Below, piece by piece: positions 5,072 through 13,907 of a stretch of 14,914 nucleotides of DNA. Positions within the stretch are counted from its first letter, which is position 1. Every line of letters starts with the position of its first letter. Source of the DNA: Methanobacteriota archaeon (GTDB lineage: Archaea; Thermoplasmatota; Poseidoniia; Poseidoniales; Poseidoniaceae); the NCBI GenBank assembly GCA_002727695.1, contig PBXT01000025.1:5551-20464 (forward strand), in the 5' to 3' direction. The position numbers and the translations under genes were made by a program. Below the pieces are notes generated by a model. That model saw only the letters and a program-made list of their open reading frames with translations, had not been told where the DNA came from and did not search any database.

Positions 5072-7101
5072 CAGTCTTCACCACCATAGACCGAGTCAAT
5101 GATGTTGTCTGTGGTAAGATTCGGTAAAGTAACTTCAAGTTTAGGATTCAAATCCATTGCTCGTTTGATTGCAAAAATAGCACCCTCATTCCTCGCCCAT
5201 GCTCTACGTGTGATCCCATTGTTTACATCCCAGTCTAGCATTGAGAGAAGTTTTCTTTCGCTTTCAGCGGAACCATCAATCAGCAACCCAAAACCACCGT
5301 TGATAACTTCGCCCCAACCTACTCCGCCCCCATTATGAAGACTAATCCAAGTCGCACCACGGAAGGAGTCTCCAACGAAATTTTGAACAGCCATGTCTGC
5401 AGTAAACATGGAACCGTCTGAAATGTTTGCAGTTTCTCTGAATGGTGAATCAGTACCAGCTACATCGTGGTGGTCCCTTCCCAGAACAATAGGTGCTGAG
5501 ATTTCACCACTAGAAATTGCATCGTTGAAAGCTTTGGCAATGGCTTTTCGCCCTTCTGTATCGGCGTATAGTATCCTTGCCTGGCTTCCGACTACCATCT
5601 TATTTTCTTCAGCTTGCTCTATCCATCGAATGTTATCTCGCATTTGTTGTTGGATTTCAGGAGGTGATGATGCGGCCATATTCTCCAATACGGAAAGAGC
5701 AATGTTATCAGATTTTACGAGATCGCTATGGTCTCCTGATGTGCAGACCCATCTGAACGGTCCGAAACCGAAGTCAAAGCACATAGGGCCCATTATGTCT
5801 TCAACATAACTAGGGTAACGGAATTTCGTTCCATCTTCATTCATCACATCTGCTCCTGCTCGGGAGGCTTCTAGCAAAAATGCATTACCGTAATCCCAGA
5901 AATAAGCACCATTCTCAACTAGGGAATTAACCGCTGAGGCATGCCTGCGCAGTGTTTCCTGAACCTCGTTACGGAATCTTTCAGGATTCGATGACATCAT
6001 CTCTTTAGCTTCTGCGAACGTCAATGTAACAGGGTAGTATCCACCCTGCCAAGGGTTATGCAGGCTCGTCTGGTCTGACAAGAGGTCAACATTCACGTTT
6101 CTTTCAACCATTCTTTCTAGTAATTCCACAATATTACCGATATGTCCGATAGATGTGGCTTTACCCGTTGTTTTCGCCCGAATCATACGGTCGATAGCAT
6201 CATCAGTGGAATCAGCAATTTCAGATAGCCAACCTTGTTCATGTCGTTTCTTAGCGGCATGAGGATTAATTTCGCTAACGATACAAGCAGCCCCGGCAAT
6301 AACAGCAGCCTTAGCCTGTGCTCCACTCATTCCTCCCAAGCCAGATGTGATGAACGTAATACCAGATAATGAATCACCAGCTCCGCAGAACATTCTGGCT
6401 GCATTTAGAATAGTAATCGTTGTACCGTGAACAATACCCTGTGGGCCGATGTACATATAGGAGCCTGCTGTCATTTGCCCATATTGGCTAACTCCCAATG
6501 CATTCATCCTATCGTAATCGTCCTGACTGGAATAATTTGGAATAACCATTCCATTAGTGACAACGACTCTAGGTGCGTCTGTGCTAGATGGAAATAATCC
6601 AAGAGGGTGCCCCGAGTACATCACCAATGTTTGATCATCTTCCATTTCACAAAGATACTTCATAACTAATCGGTACTGTGCCCAATTTTGGAATACAGCA
6701 CCATTTCCTCCATAGGTAATTAGTTCGTGAGGAAATTGTGCAACAGCATTGTCTAAATTATTATGAATCATTAGCATTATGGATGCAGCCTGCATAGATT
6801 TTGTAGGATACGATTGAATTGGATAAGCCTTCATCTCATATTCAGTTGGGCGATATCTCATCATCCAAATTCGACCATACTCATCAAGTTCTTTAGCGAA
6901 TTCAGGTGCTAATCTACCATGTAAATGTGGGGGAAAATAACGAAGGGCATTTTTCAGGGCCAATCTTTTTTCTGAAATTGAAAGAATCTGTCTGCGTTTG
7001 GGAGCGTGATCGACATCATCTGAAATGCCCGGATGAGGGGGCAAATCATACGGTATGCCTTCGCCTACATGGGCGCGCATAGCATCAATCCCTCTTGCCA
7101 T
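5071..7101 (-). CDS. hutU: Urocanate hydratase, long form (676 aa)
   Basis: Hydrates urocanate to 4-imidazolone-5-propionate using tightly bound NAD+ as an electrophile. Diagnostic segments are ELITYGGNG (126-134), MYSGHPLGLFPSS (161-173), TNGMVIPNYSS, YGQMTAGSYMYIGPQGIVHG, the dinucleotide-binding TSGLGGMSGAQAKAA (252-266), SDQTS.HNP.NGGYYPV-like residues, FGFGPFRWVCTSGD, and RDHHDVAGTDSPFRET near the C-terminus. Bacterial HutU is about 555 residues; this is the long form of the animal UROC1 type (about 676), with an extra N-terminal segment and insertions. The frame is open up to 7200, but ATG 7101 is chosen: it gives the family length, avoids overlap with the divergent gene, and has an AT-rich promoter at the right distance. 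First gene of a hutUH unit. Confidence 0.95.
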   Translation of the reverse strand: MARGIDAMRAHVGEGIPYDLPPHPGISDDVDHAPKRRQILSISEKRLALKNALRYFPPHLHGRLAPEFAKELDEYGRIWMMRYRPTEYEMKAYPIQSYPTKSMQAASIMLMIHNNLDNAVAQFPHELITYGGNGAVFQNWAQYRLVMKYLCEMEDDQTLVMYSGHPLGLFPSSTDAPRVVVTNGMVIPNYSSQDDYDRMNALGVSQYGQMTAGSYMYIGPQGIVHGTTITILNAARMFCGAGDSLSGITFITSGLGGMSGAQAKAAVIAGAACIVSEINPHAAKKRHEQGWLSEIADSTDDAIDRMIRAKTTGKATSIGHIGNIVELLERMVERNVNVDLLSDQTSLHNPWQGGYYPVTLTFAEAKEMMSSNPERFRNEVQETLRRHASAVNSLVENGAYFWDYGNAFLLEASRAGADVMNEDGTKFRYPSYVEDIMGPMCFDFGFGPFRWVCTSGDHSDLVKSDNIALSVLENMAASSPPEIQQQMRDNIRWIEQAEENKMVVGSQARILYADTEGRKAIAKAFNDAISSGEISAPIVLGRDHHDVAGTDSPFRETANISDGSMFTADMAVQNFVGDSFRGATWISLHNGGGVGWGEVINGGFGLLIDGSAESERKLLSMLDWDVNNGITRRAWARNEGAIFAIKRAMDLNPKLEVTLPNLTTDNIIDSVYGGED

Positions 7102-7124
7102 GATTAGCGGAGTAATCAGAGCCT

Positions 7125-7139
7125 TATTGAATATTGTAA
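7125..7139 (-). promoter_or_regulatory. Candidate promoter of hutUH (AT-rich, possibly shared with the divergent peptidase)
   Basis: On the minus strand TACAATATTCAATAA lies about 24-38 bases upstream of the hutU ATG at 7101, matching a TATA element for a leaderless or short-leader mRNA. The same AT-rich core is about 45-55 bases upstream of the start of the divergent peptidase gene and may drive it as well. No operator-like inverted repeat stands out in the 78-base gap. Confidence 0.45.
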
Positions 7140-7179
7140 TAATCGTCAGTGCTATGAGTGTCAACTTGTACGGCTTGCT

Positions 7180-9045
7180 ATGGAGGAGGAAGTGTATCAT
7201 GCTGAGTTGGCAAACGCGAGTCGTGACACCAATATTCTCAACGGCGTAGCTGGCGTTACAATTGCTGTCGCAATAGTTTTCTTATTTCTCGGAATCACAT
7301 TGGGCGAGGTTGTCAAATCGGACGAAGCTTCTGGAATAGATCGTGGCGTCCGTGTACCTGTATGGGAAAGAGGTGGCCAAGATTACATTACCAATTTAAC
7401 AAACGGTTTTGTTTTGGAAACTGGAGATTATGAAGTCTTGGAAACAGAGAATGAATGGAACTCGACGCATGTATTCGTCGAATACGAATTGCCATTAGAA
7501 GAGGGCGGTGCCGCGCCTAATGGTCTGATTTCTTTGGCATACTGGTTACCCAAAGTCCCAGAAGGCACCAAAGTTCCAGTAATTGCAGAATTTGGCCCAT
7601 ATTTCCAAGAGCCGAGTGTGCAAACTCCAACTATTGAAGTACCTGGCAGTTGGCTTGGCGAGATGATTATTGACCAGATATTACCTCACGGTTATGCTTT
7701 TGCACAGGTTTCGGTAACAGGAACTGGTCGCTCAAATCACTGCATGGACTTGATGGGAACTGCTGAGCAATTAGGAAATGACGCTGCGGTCACATGGCTG
7801 GGAAGTCAAGATTGGTCGAACGGCAATGTTGCAATGATTGGAAAATCCTATGACGGTTCAACCCCATGGCAAGCTGCTATGTTTGGAAATGAACACTTGA
7901 AAACAATAGTTCCGATTTCTGGACTTATCGGCGTTAAAGAATTGATGTGGAAAAATGGCTCCTCAGAAGCACGCGCTCCAATAATGCACAATGGCGTATA
8001 CGGCTCATATGGAGTCGACGGTGATGAAGAAGACTACCAAAATTTATGTCCAGATTACATTATTGGCCCAGGGACTGGAGTAGGTGCCTGGGTTTGGGGA
8101 GGCGAAGCAGCCGGAGAATACTGGGCAGAGAGATACTTCTTGGATAGAGTTCTTGACAACTATGGCGGTTCTGTCTACTTGATTCAAGGTATGCACGATT
8201 GGAATGTTGACCCCCATATGGCAGTTCCAACCATAAATATGCTAAAGGATAGAGGAATCGAGGCCAAGGGTCTATTTGGACAGTGGGATCACGATTATCC
8301 GGATAGGACAATTCAATTGTATGAACGCTCAGATTTAGGAGGCAGAGGCGGGGAAGCTTTCCCGGAAATGATTAGATTTGATTGGATGCAAGACTTACTA
8401 GAGTGGTTTGATTGGTATCTAAAGGGAGATGGTTGGCAGCCTGAACTGCATGTTGAAATCCAATCCAATCAAGGTGATTGGCGTATTGAAGATCGTTACC
8501 CCGCTGCAGACACCACCGAGGTTGTATTAACGCTAGGTACAGATCTGGAGAGGATTTCTGGAGGTCCAAATGTACTTCCTGATGCATCTACAGGCCCTGT
8601 CTACGAAAGTGCACCGTTGGAAACTGATATGTTCATTCAAGGCTTACCACGATTACACGTAGAAGTATCCACATCGACCGTTGGCGGTCAACTGTACGCA
8701 TTATTGGAAGATTGTGATGGTAGCGATTGCATACACATTGGTCATGCAATTATGGATTTGCGCTATCACGAGGGAGGGGACGATTTATCCGCAACGTGGA
8801 CTCCAGTTATCGGCACAATAACTGCAATGATGGAGTTCATCGCAATGGATGCTGAGGTTTATGCAGGACATACGATCAGATTGACTCTATTATCTACTGG
8901 AGAAGATTACCTACCTGCCTCGACATCATCAATAGTAACAATTCAGGAAGGCGAAGGTAGTACGTTACAACTAGACACATACGATCCTTCTGACAAGTTA
9001 ATTTGGGTACCACCTGTTTGCACTCATGAAATATGTGTTGCTTGA
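7180..9045 (+). CDS. Membrane-anchored S15/CocE-type X-Pro dipeptidyl-peptidase (621 aa)
   Basis: An alpha/beta hydrolase of the peptidase S15 (PepX/CocE) group, which removes X-Pro dipeptides from peptide N-termini or hydrolyses related esters and amides. The nucleophile elbow GKSYDGS places Ser223; the acid is probably Asp340 in GMHDWNVDP and the base His371 in GQWDHDYPDR. The C-terminal part (about 440-621) fits the beta-sandwich PepX_C domain. A hydrophobic segment at about 18-44 followed by VVKSDEAS reads as an N-terminal signal anchor, with the catalytic part outside the cell. Start is uncertain: ATG 7180 is used, but GGAGG at 7182-7186 sits five bases before an in-frame GTG at 7192, which would give 617 aa. 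Divergent from hutU; its end overlaps the MFS gene by 22 bases. A role in peptide scavenging is inferred; ester substrates cannot be excluded. Confidence 0.9.
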   Translation: MEEEVYHAELANASRDTNILNGVAGVTIAVAIVFLFLGITLGEVVKSDEASGIDRGVRVPVWERGGQDYITNLTNGFVLETGDYEVLETENEWNSTHVFVEYELPLEEGGAAPNGLISLAYWLPKVPEGTKVPVIAEFGPYFQEPSVQTPTIEVPGSWLGEMIIDQILPHGYAFAQVSVTGTGRSNHCMDLMGTAEQLGNDAAVTWLGSQDWSNGNVAMIGKSYDGSTPWQAAMFGNEHLKTIVPISGLIGVKELMWKNGSSEARAPIMHNGVYGSYGVDGDEEDYQNLCPDYIIGPGTGVGAWVWGGEAAGEYWAERYFLDRVLDNYGGSVYLIQGMHDWNVDPHMAVPTINMLKDRGIEAKGLFGQWDHDYPDRTIQLYERSDLGGRGGEAFPEMIRFDWMQDLLEWFDWYLKGDGWQPELHVEIQSNQGDWRIEDRYPAADTTEVVLTLGTDLERISGGPNVLPDASTGPVYESAPLETDMFIQGLPRLHVEVSTSTVGGQLYALLEDCDGSDCIHIGHAIMDLRYHEGGDDLSATWTPVIGTITAMMEFIAMDAEVYAGHTIRLTLLSTGEDYLPASTSSIVTIQEGEGSTLQLDTYDPSDKLIWVPPVCTHEICVA

Positions 9046-10271
9046 TTATCAGGGCGCCAAAGTGTGAATATAATTCCACAAACAATCATTAGTATCGAAA
9101 AAGAGATAAAACCTGTTTTCAAACTTAAATTGTGATATTCAACTAAAAATCCTGCAGTAGTAGTAGATATTGCTGCGGATGTACCTAGAATCAACATGTC
9201 CATGGAAAAGACTCTTCCTCGAACTTCATCTTCAACCCAACTTTGAGTTAGAACCGTAGAAAGTACCCAGTTTCCTCCACTTGCTGAATGGGAGATTATT
9301 ATCAGTGCAACGGTGAGTGGTAAATAATAATCTAGAGTTAATCCGACAAATAGGTAGAATAATCCACTAAACGATACTAGTATACCAATCAAAGACGGCC
9401 ATTTTGTTTTATCTTTGAATACAGATCTAGCAATAAGAGGGCCTATGCCTGTACCAATTCCTCGTGCAAAGAAGAACAAACCAAATCCAAATGCGGCGCC
9501 ATATCCAGTGATATCCGCGCCTGCAAGTACCAAGAACACTCCTGCCAGTCCTGCCCCAGCTAGGTTCCAGGAACTTTTTGCAAAAACAATTCGCAGTAAC
9601 TTTTTGTCTGAGTAGATTCTCTTCCATCCAATGACAATATTCGATATTGCAGTTTTGAAAATCGGGCCTTTCATACTCTCATCTACCTTTTGATCAATAA
9701 CTAAAGGAATGAGAATAATCGATGATAACAAAAATGTCAGAGAATCAATAATGAATGCAGCATCTGTTCCCCATTCGCTAACTACAACTCCTCCTAGCAT
9801 TGCTCCAAGACACAGTGCTGTAGACCAAGATGCACTACCTATTGCATTGGCTGTAATTAGGTCATCCTCTTCAACAATATTCGGTACTGCCGCACGTTCT
9901 GCTGTTACGTAAACTCCATGCAAGAGCATCATTATACCTGAAACTGTAATCAACCACCACATATCTTCTGGGCCATCAACTAAAATGAAAGATAACGCGA
10001 GACCTATCTGCATTATGTTGGACCAAAACATCAAACTCTTTCGATTCAATCGGTCCGCCAATAGTCCGTTAATTGGTTGAGATAGACCGAATAATAGCAT
10101 TCTTACAGAAAATAGTATTCCTAGCAAAAATTCAGAGCCCGAATATTGTAAAATTAAGAAGAATAATGCAATTGTGTTAAACCATTCCCCGAGAAGAGAA
10201 ATTACTGTAGCAGCCCACAATCTTCGATATTTGGGATTGCTAGAGAAAAACTCGATGTAACCTTTTTTCAA
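9024..10271 (-). CDS. MFS transporter, MFS_3/EntS-like exporter family (415 aa)
   Basis: A 12-helix major facilitator with the loop 2-3 motif A as GLLADRLNRK (69-78) and the segment AERAAVPNIVEEDDLITANAIGS-like residues (124-146) typical of the MFS_3 group, which includes the enterobactin exporter EntS and drug or metal efflux proteins. Length and repeat structure are normal. It begins with TTG two bases after the stop of the oxidoreductase gene, so the two are coupled; the strong GGAGG at 10279-10283, eight bases upstream, supports this start. Substrate cannot be told from sequence; the context suggests export of something linked to the oxidoreductase, but this may be simple operon sharing. 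Confidence 0.88.
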   Translation of the reverse strand: MKKGYIEFFSSNPKYRRLWAATVISLLGEWFNTIALFFLILQYSGSEFLLGILFSVRMLLFGLSQPINGLLADRLNRKSLMFWSNIMQIGLALSFILVDGPEDMWWLITVSGIMMLLHGVYVTAERAAVPNIVEEDDLITANAIGSASWSTALCLGAMLGGVVVSEWGTDAAFIIDSLTFLLSSIILIPLVIDQKVDESMKGPIFKTAISNIVIGWKRIYSDKKLLRIVFAKSSWNLAGAGLAGVFLVLAGADITGYGAAFGFGLFFFARGIGTGIGPLIARSVFKDKTKWPSLIGILVSFSGLFYLFVGLTLDYYLPLTVALIIISHSASGGNWVLSTVLTQSWVEDEVRGRVFSMDMLILGTSAAISTTTAGFLVEYHNLSLKTGFISFSILMIVCGIIFTLWRPDNQATHIS

Positions 10272-10273
10272 AT

Positions 10274-12568
10274 CTATTCCTCCTCGAGAACTTCCATGCC
10301 TGGCTCGAGGAGGCTACAAACAATCCACTTAGATGTGGGCGTATTTGATTTGGCTGCAGTTGAATCTAGAGGTACTAGTACGTTAGCCTCTGGGAAATAT
10401 GTGGCAATATTTCCCCTAGGAATGTCATAAGCGATAACCTGCCAGCCATCACTTCTCCTATCTTCTCCATTATGATGGGACACGATATCAACGATATGTC
10501 TTGATTTCCAGCCTCGCTGAATCATGTCATCGGCGTTCATCAATACAACTCTCCTGTTTCCATGGATGCCTCTATACCTATCGTGCAAATCATAAATGGT
10601 TGTATTGTATTGGTCGTGTGAACGAATGGTCATCATTACAAATTTATCACCAGATACAGTAACTTCTGGTAACGAGTGAGAAATGAAATTGGCTTTACCA
10701 TTAATTGTATTGAAAGTTCTACTGTCTCTTGGTGGGTTAGGAAGATAGAACCCATTGGGAGTTCTGACTCTTACATTGTAATCCTCGAAGCCAGAAAGTG
10801 CCTCACTCATCAAATCCCGGATTAGGTCATAATTCTCGACTAATGCCATCCAATCTCTCTCATCCTCTAGCACAGCAGAAGCTAGACTAGCAACTATCCA
10901 AGGCTCACTGCGTAAATGAGCACTCGCAGGTTTGAGGCCACCTTGCGACGTGTGAACTACGCCCATTGAATTCTCGACCGTCACAAACTGTTCACCTGAA
11001 GGCTGCTTGTCGACTTCAGTCCTGCCAAGACATGGCAAAATCAATGCGGTTTCTCCGGTTACTAGGTGGGAGCGATTCAATTTAGTGGAAACCTGTACTG
11101 TAAGTTTGACTTTGTTTAGTCCTTCAGCTGTTAATTCGGTATCTGGTGTTGCTGAAATGAAGTTACCTCCCATACAGAAGAAGAGGTCTACATCCCCTGC
11201 CCTCATTTGTTTTATTGCCTCAACCACATCTACTCCGTGTTCTCTAGGACTAGTTATTCCACAGGCTTTGTCTAATTTCTGCAAAAAGGCTTCACTAGGG
11301 CGCTCCCATATCCCTACAGTACGGTCGCCCTGAACATTCGAATGTCCTCGGACAGGACATAGGCCTGCACCAGGCTTTCCGACATGGCCGCCAATTAGCA
11401 TCAAATTAGTGACTTCTTGAATTACAGCTACTCCGTTTCTATGCTGTGTAAGCCCCATAGCCCAGCATGCAATACTAGCTTTCGACTTCGCTAACATTCT
11501 TCCAGCAGTTTCGATTTGAAATCTTGTAAGTCCTGAATCTGCTTCAATTTGCTCCCAAGTAGTTGATGTAACATTGTCAACCATATCGTCATAGCCTGAA
11601 GTACATTGTTTGACAAATTCATGATCAACGGCATCCAGTTCTAATTGCACTTTCATCAATCCGTGCATTAAAGCAGCATCTCCTCCAATCTTAACCTGCA
11701 TGTGCATGTCTGCCAAGGCTTCGCTACCAAATGATAATTTCATGTAATCCTGTGGATGCTTGAAGCGAACTAGTCCTGTTTCAGGTAGTGGGTTAACGTG
11801 GATAATTTTTGCACCGTTTCTCTTTGCGTCTCTGAGTGCTGTAAGCATACGCGGGTGGTTAGTTCCTGGATTCTGTCCAATGACTAATATGGCATCAGCA
11901 TGATTGAAATCATCTAACGTTACAGTTCCCTTGCCGATACCGATTGCTTCCCCTAGACCCCTGCCGCTCGATTCATGACACATATTGGAACAATCAGGCA
12001 TGTTGTTAGTGCCTAATGTTCTAGCGAACAACTGGTACAAAAATGCGGCTTCATTAGAGGTGCGTCCTGACGTGTAGAAAACTGAACGGTTTGGATCAGC
12101 AGAATCTGAAATTGTTTTTGAAATTAAATCAAAGGCGGTTTCCCATGATATTTCTTCATAGTGATTACTGCCAGATTTAAGCACCATAGGGTGAGAAAGT
12201 CTTCCCTGATTGTTCAACCAATAGTCGCTCTTTTGTGACAGTTGTTGGACAGAATGTTTTGAAAAAAAGTCGGGGTTTACATTCGCCTTCATTGCTTCAT
12301 CGGCCACAGCTTTTGCTCCATTTTCACAAAACTCAAACGCAGTAGAATGTTCAGGGTCTGGCCAAGCACAACCTGGGCAATCAAAACCATCAGGCTGATT
12401 TACAGTAGTAAGTGTCTTGATTGTCTTTGTAATACCCATCTTCTTTATTCCATGAAACATGGATGAAGTTGCTGCAGGAATACCCGCAGCAACCGATTTA
12501 GTTGATTTGATTTTGAGAGGATTGTTGTCGCGTGGAGTAGTTGGTGAAACACCTTCGCGACCTGACAT
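10274..12568 (-). CDS. YdeP/FdhF-like molybdopterin oxidoreductase alpha subunit (764 aa)
   Basis: Belongs to the molybdopterin oxidoreductase group that includes E. coli YdeP (formate-dehydrogenase-like 'alpha subunit'). The N-terminal signature FDCPGCAWPDPEH and FEFCENGAKAVADE supplies a reduced set of cysteines in place of the classical four-cysteine FeS motif. NMCHESSGRGLG puts a cysteine where E. coli FdhF has selenocysteine, the presumed Mo/W ligand. VIGQNPGTNHPRML and IIHVNPLPETGL are cofactor-binding loops, and the C-terminal domain (about 620-764) carries the second pterin site (MTIRSHDQYNTTIYDLHDRYRG area). Start: the frame opens with TTG at 12598, but ATG 12568, four bases after the fdhD stop with AGGAT upstream, is better. 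No Tat signal, so cytoplasmic. No partner FeS or flavin subunit is encoded nearby. True substrate is unknown; formate is not established for this subgroup. Confidence 0.9.
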   Translation of the reverse strand: MSGREGVSPTTPRDNNPLKIKSTKSVAAGIPAATSSMFHGIKKMGITKTIKTLTTVNQPDGFDCPGCAWPDPEHSTAFEFCENGAKAVADEAMKANVNPDFFSKHSVQQLSQKSDYWLNNQGRLSHPMVLKSGSNHYEEISWETAFDLISKTISDSADPNRSVFYTSGRTSNEAAFLYQLFARTLGTNNMPDCSNMCHESSGRGLGEAIGIGKGTVTLDDFNHADAILVIGQNPGTNHPRMLTALRDAKRNGAKIIHVNPLPETGLVRFKHPQDYMKLSFGSEALADMHMQVKIGGDAALMHGLMKVQLELDAVDHEFVKQCTSGYDDMVDNVTSTTWEQIEADSGLTRFQIETAGRMLAKSKASIACWAMGLTQHRNGVAVIQEVTNLMLIGGHVGKPGAGLCPVRGHSNVQGDRTVGIWERPSEAFLQKLDKACGITSPREHGVDVVEAIKQMRAGDVDLFFCMGGNFISATPDTELTAEGLNKVKLTVQVSTKLNRSHLVTGETALILPCLGRTEVDKQPSGEQFVTVENSMGVVHTSQGGLKPASAHLRSEPWIVASLASAVLEDERDWMALVENYDLIRDLMSEALSGFEDYNVRVRTPNGFYLPNPPRDSRTFNTINGKANFISHSLPEVTVSGDKFVMMTIRSHDQYNTTIYDLHDRYRGIHGNRRVVLMNADDMIQRGWKSRHIVDIVSHHNGEDRRSDGWQVIAYDIPRGNIATYFPEANVLVPLDSTAAKSNTPTSKWIVCSLLEPGMEVLEEE
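10279..10283 (-). promoter_or_regulatory. Ribosome binding site deciding the TTG start of the MFS gene
   Basis: GGAGG (within GAGGAGGAA at 10277-10285, minus strand) lies in the last Glu codons of the oxidoreductase gene, about seven bases before TTG at 10271. It is one of the strongest Shine-Dalgarno matches in the window and explains use of a rare start codon at an operon junction. Confidence 0.65.
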
Positions 12569-12572
12569 AATT

Positions 12573-13316
12573 TTATCCTGAGGAAGAGGGCTTGTCAATG
12601 ATGCGGCTCAAATCCCCAATAATAGCAGGGTTTTTGCTTGCAGCAAATCCCACCAATGTAATCCCGCTCGACCTTGCTAAAGCCTCGGCTGCAGAACTGA
12701 TTGCGCCTACAGCGATAATCAACTCAACGCCAGAACGTACCCCTTTAGCAACCAACTCCCAGCCTATTCTGCTGGATAAAACTAAAATTTTGGCATCGAA
12801 TTGTCCTCTGACAGATGCGCCTATTGCTTTGTCGAATGCATTGTGGCGCCCAATGTCTTCTCTAACGACTAATAAATCGCCATTTTGATTGAAGACTGCG
12901 GCGGCGTGAACACCACCTGTCGATGAAAAAAGAAGTTGTTCTTCCTTCATGCTGTCGATCATTTTACCAATGTCTGATTCTAGGCATATTGTGCGTGAAA
13001 CCAAGTCCAATGGTTGCTCAATATCTCCGGTTGTACACGCACCACATGCCGCTGTTAGCAGGTCACCGGTAGGACGGTTTACAAAATTGCCATTTAGATG
13101 TAAATCATGACCATCCAATGTCAAAGACTCTACATGTCCTCTACCTTCACAACGAATATGGCCAATTGCTAAATCTTCTAAATCAAGGGGTGTTGCAAGT
13201 AATTTGACAACAATCTCTCCATTAGAATAAAGCGTGACTATTGACTCTTCAGCCAAATCGTCAAATTCGGGCTTCACATTCCCGTCAACCAATCGGTGTA
13301 TGGGTCGCTCGACCAT
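12573..13316 (-). CDS. fdhD: FdhD sulfurtransferase for formate-dehydrogenase-type enzymes (247 aa)
   Basis: FdhD passes sulfur from a cysteine desulfurase to the Mo/W-bis-MGD cofactor before insertion into formate-dehydrogenase-like enzymes. The sulfur-carrying motif CGAC is present (C91, C94), along with TGGVHAAAVF (133-142), VREDIGRHNAFDKAIG (151-166), and the C-terminal FAASKNPAIIGDL. The usual SGR segment reads SSRIGWELVAKG here. Length is close to the typical 250-280. The gene ends four bases before the ATG of the oxidoreductase, the natural client. It follows tsr3 by 39 bases; GTAATTTCTAT at about 13341-13351 on the minus strand could be a weak internal promoter, so fdhD may or may not be read from the mbf1 promoter. 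Confidence 0.94.
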   Translation of the reverse strand: MVERPIHRLVDGNVKPEFDDLAEESIVTLYSNGEIVVKLLATPLDLEDLAIGHIRCEGRGHVESLTLDGHDLHLNGNFVNRPTGDLLTAACGACTTGDIEQPLDLVSRTICLESDIGKMIDSMKEEQLLFSSTGGVHAAAVFNQNGDLLVVREDIGRHNAFDKAIGASVRGQFDAKILVLSSRIGWELVAKGVRSGVELIIAVGAISSAAEALARSSGITLVGFAASKNPAIIGDLSRIIDKPSSSG

Positions 13317-13355
13317 GGCCTATGCTATAGTGCCGAGGAAATAGAAATTACTAGA

Positions 13356-13907
13356 TTATTCGTTTCTTGAAATATCAAAGAATTCAAATTGTAAATTTAC
13401 CAATTCGGTAGATGACTTTGCCTCTCTGTATGCTTCCAGTGGTTCCTTGTTTAGTATGAAGAATTGTTCACCCCACCGGAAAGCCGATAGCAAACTGCGT
13501 GCCTGTTCTTCTTTCCCAATCAGAAACAAGGATGCCGCTAGAGCCTCTGCAGTAGTCATTTTACTTGGCTTACCCCAGTTTACTGGATTTGCAGCTAGTA
13601 GTAGCGGAAGCATTCTCGGCTTCAGTTTGGTACGTTTCATTACTTGATGAACCGAATCCTCAATTTGCGCCCAAGAGCAATCTAGGCCAACAAGTGAACC
13701 TCCCTCTTCCAAAAGAATCGAATGGTCCTCTGGGCCTAGTACCTTACCACAAAGAGGTTCGAGAATAATCCCCTTGCGCGGTAATCTGTTAAATCGCTCA
13801 TGTAATATCAGGTCATTACGTTTAGATAATCTGACTGCAGTGTTCTTTTTTGGGTCATCCTGTGCCAACCAAATTGCGTGAATAGGTATATCGTTGGAAC
13901 TTCTCAT
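13356..13907 (-). CDS. tsr3: Tsr3 (DUF367), small-subunit rRNA aminocarboxypropyltransferase (183 aa)
   Basis: Tsr3 transfers the 3-amino-3-carboxypropyl group of S-adenosylmethionine to a hypermodified uridine in the decoding region of small-subunit rRNA (yeast 18S U1191; the archaeal counterpart is in 16S rRNA). Diagnostic segments are LDCSWAQIED (75-84), LPLLLAANPVNWGKP (100-114), SKMTTAEALAASLFLIG (115-131) and FRWGEQFFILNKEPLEAY (143-160), the last two being the most conserved in the family. N-terminal residues 1-60 are the RLI-like leading domain, with KNTAVRLSK as the expected basic segment. Length is typical. The ATG overlaps the mbf1 stop as ATGA, implying coupled translation. Confidence 0.95.
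   Translation of the reverse strand: MRSSNDIPIHAIWLAQDDPKKNTAVRLSKRNDLILHERFNRLPRKGIILEPLCGKVLGPEDHSILLEEGGSLVGLDCSWAQIEDSVHQVMKRTKLKPRMLPLLLAANPVNWGKPSKMTTAEALAASLFLIGKEEQARSLLSAFRWGEQFFILNKEPLEAYREAKSSTELVNLQFEFFDISRNE

Noticed and set aside
7102..7200. N-terminal extension of hutU with a hydrophobic stretch (possible membrane anchor)
   Set aside because: It would overlap the divergent peptidase gene and its promoter, exceeds the length of the long urocanase family, and a soluble NAD-dependent enzyme needs no anchor.
11900..12010. Possible selenocysteine codon in the FdhF-like enzyme
   Set aside because: The position aligned to selenocysteine in E. coli FdhF is an ordinary Cys (in NMCHESSG), and there is no in-frame TGA in the gene.
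12569..12598. Upstream TTG start for the molybdopterin oxidoreductase
   Set aside because: It lies inside fdhD with no ribosome-binding site; the ATG at 12568, just after the fdhD stop, has AGGAT upstream.
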